DNA of 15,556 nucleotides. It comes from an uncultured Methanobrevibacter sp. (GTDB lineage Archaea; Methanobacteriota; Methanobacteria; Methanobacteriales; Methanobacteriaceae). Position 1 is the stretch's first letter; every line of letters begins with the position of its first letter. The notes under the pieces are model-generated. The model made no database searches and was not told the origin of the DNA. It saw nothing but the letters and a program-made list of their open reading frames with translations. A program made the translations under genes and the position numbers. The stretch is from contig CAJOMK010000054.1 in the NCBI GenBank assembly GCA_905235495.1, forward strand, positions 1-15,556. The letters run 5' to 3'. This document shows, piece after piece, positions 15,536-15,556 of this stretch.

Positions 15536-15556
15536 TGTGTCACCTAAAACGTTTTT

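Overview
This AT-rich window reads as chromosomal DNA of a methanogenic archaeon of the order Methanobacteriales, most likely a mesophilic Methanobrevibacter-type organism. The reasons are: start codons preceded by GGTGA/GTGAT-type Shine-Dalgarno sites; an archaeal short-form adenylosuccinate synthetase; an archaeal-type glutamyl-tRNA synthetase; LL-diaminopimelate aminotransferase (dapL, lysine biosynthesis of this order); an F420-glutamyl-ligase family protein; and a ferredoxin-fused aldo/keto reductase. The genus is an inference.

Layout. Bases 1-1092 (+) hold the 3' part of a CofE-family protein, convergent with purA (1239-2258, -). A perfect 30-bp direct repeat lies in the purA promoter. 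Bases 2649-5325 hold four small, acidic, co-directional (-) genes. One is frameshifted, one is split by an in-frame stop, one resembles DUF6891 and one resembles DUF6882; the set looks like an accessory, immunity-protein-like island. Tandem 37-bp hairpin repeats separate it from dapL (5498-6730, -). Divergent from dapL, a membrane-anchored, Glu/Lys-rich protein with a C-terminal beta-rich domain spans 7195-9202 (+) and is interrupted by a one-base frameshift. It converges on gltX (9637-11307, -), which ends in a textbook hairpin/U-tract terminator. A 752-base gene-free region follows. Then come a helical unknown protein (12060-12560, +) and two tandem paralogous SAM-dependent methyltransferases (12608-13423 intact; 13420-14228 frameshifted). 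The window closes with a frameshifted [4Fe-4S] aldo/keto reductase (14368-15535, -).

How the genes fit together. purA (purines), dapL (lysine) and gltX (translation) are unrelated housekeeping genes in separate transcription units. The small-gene island and the methyltransferase pair are accessory-looking. Four genes carry frame disruptions and a fifth an in-frame stop within 15.5 kb. Three of the four frameshifts are a net +1 base, so draft-assembly or read error must be excluded before any is treated as biology. No CRISPR-Cas locus, RNA gene, insertion sequence or recognisable new defence system is evident. The best leads are the purA-promoter repeat, the small acidic gene island, the Shine-Dalgarno-like frameshift site at 8059-8073 and the structured upstream regions.
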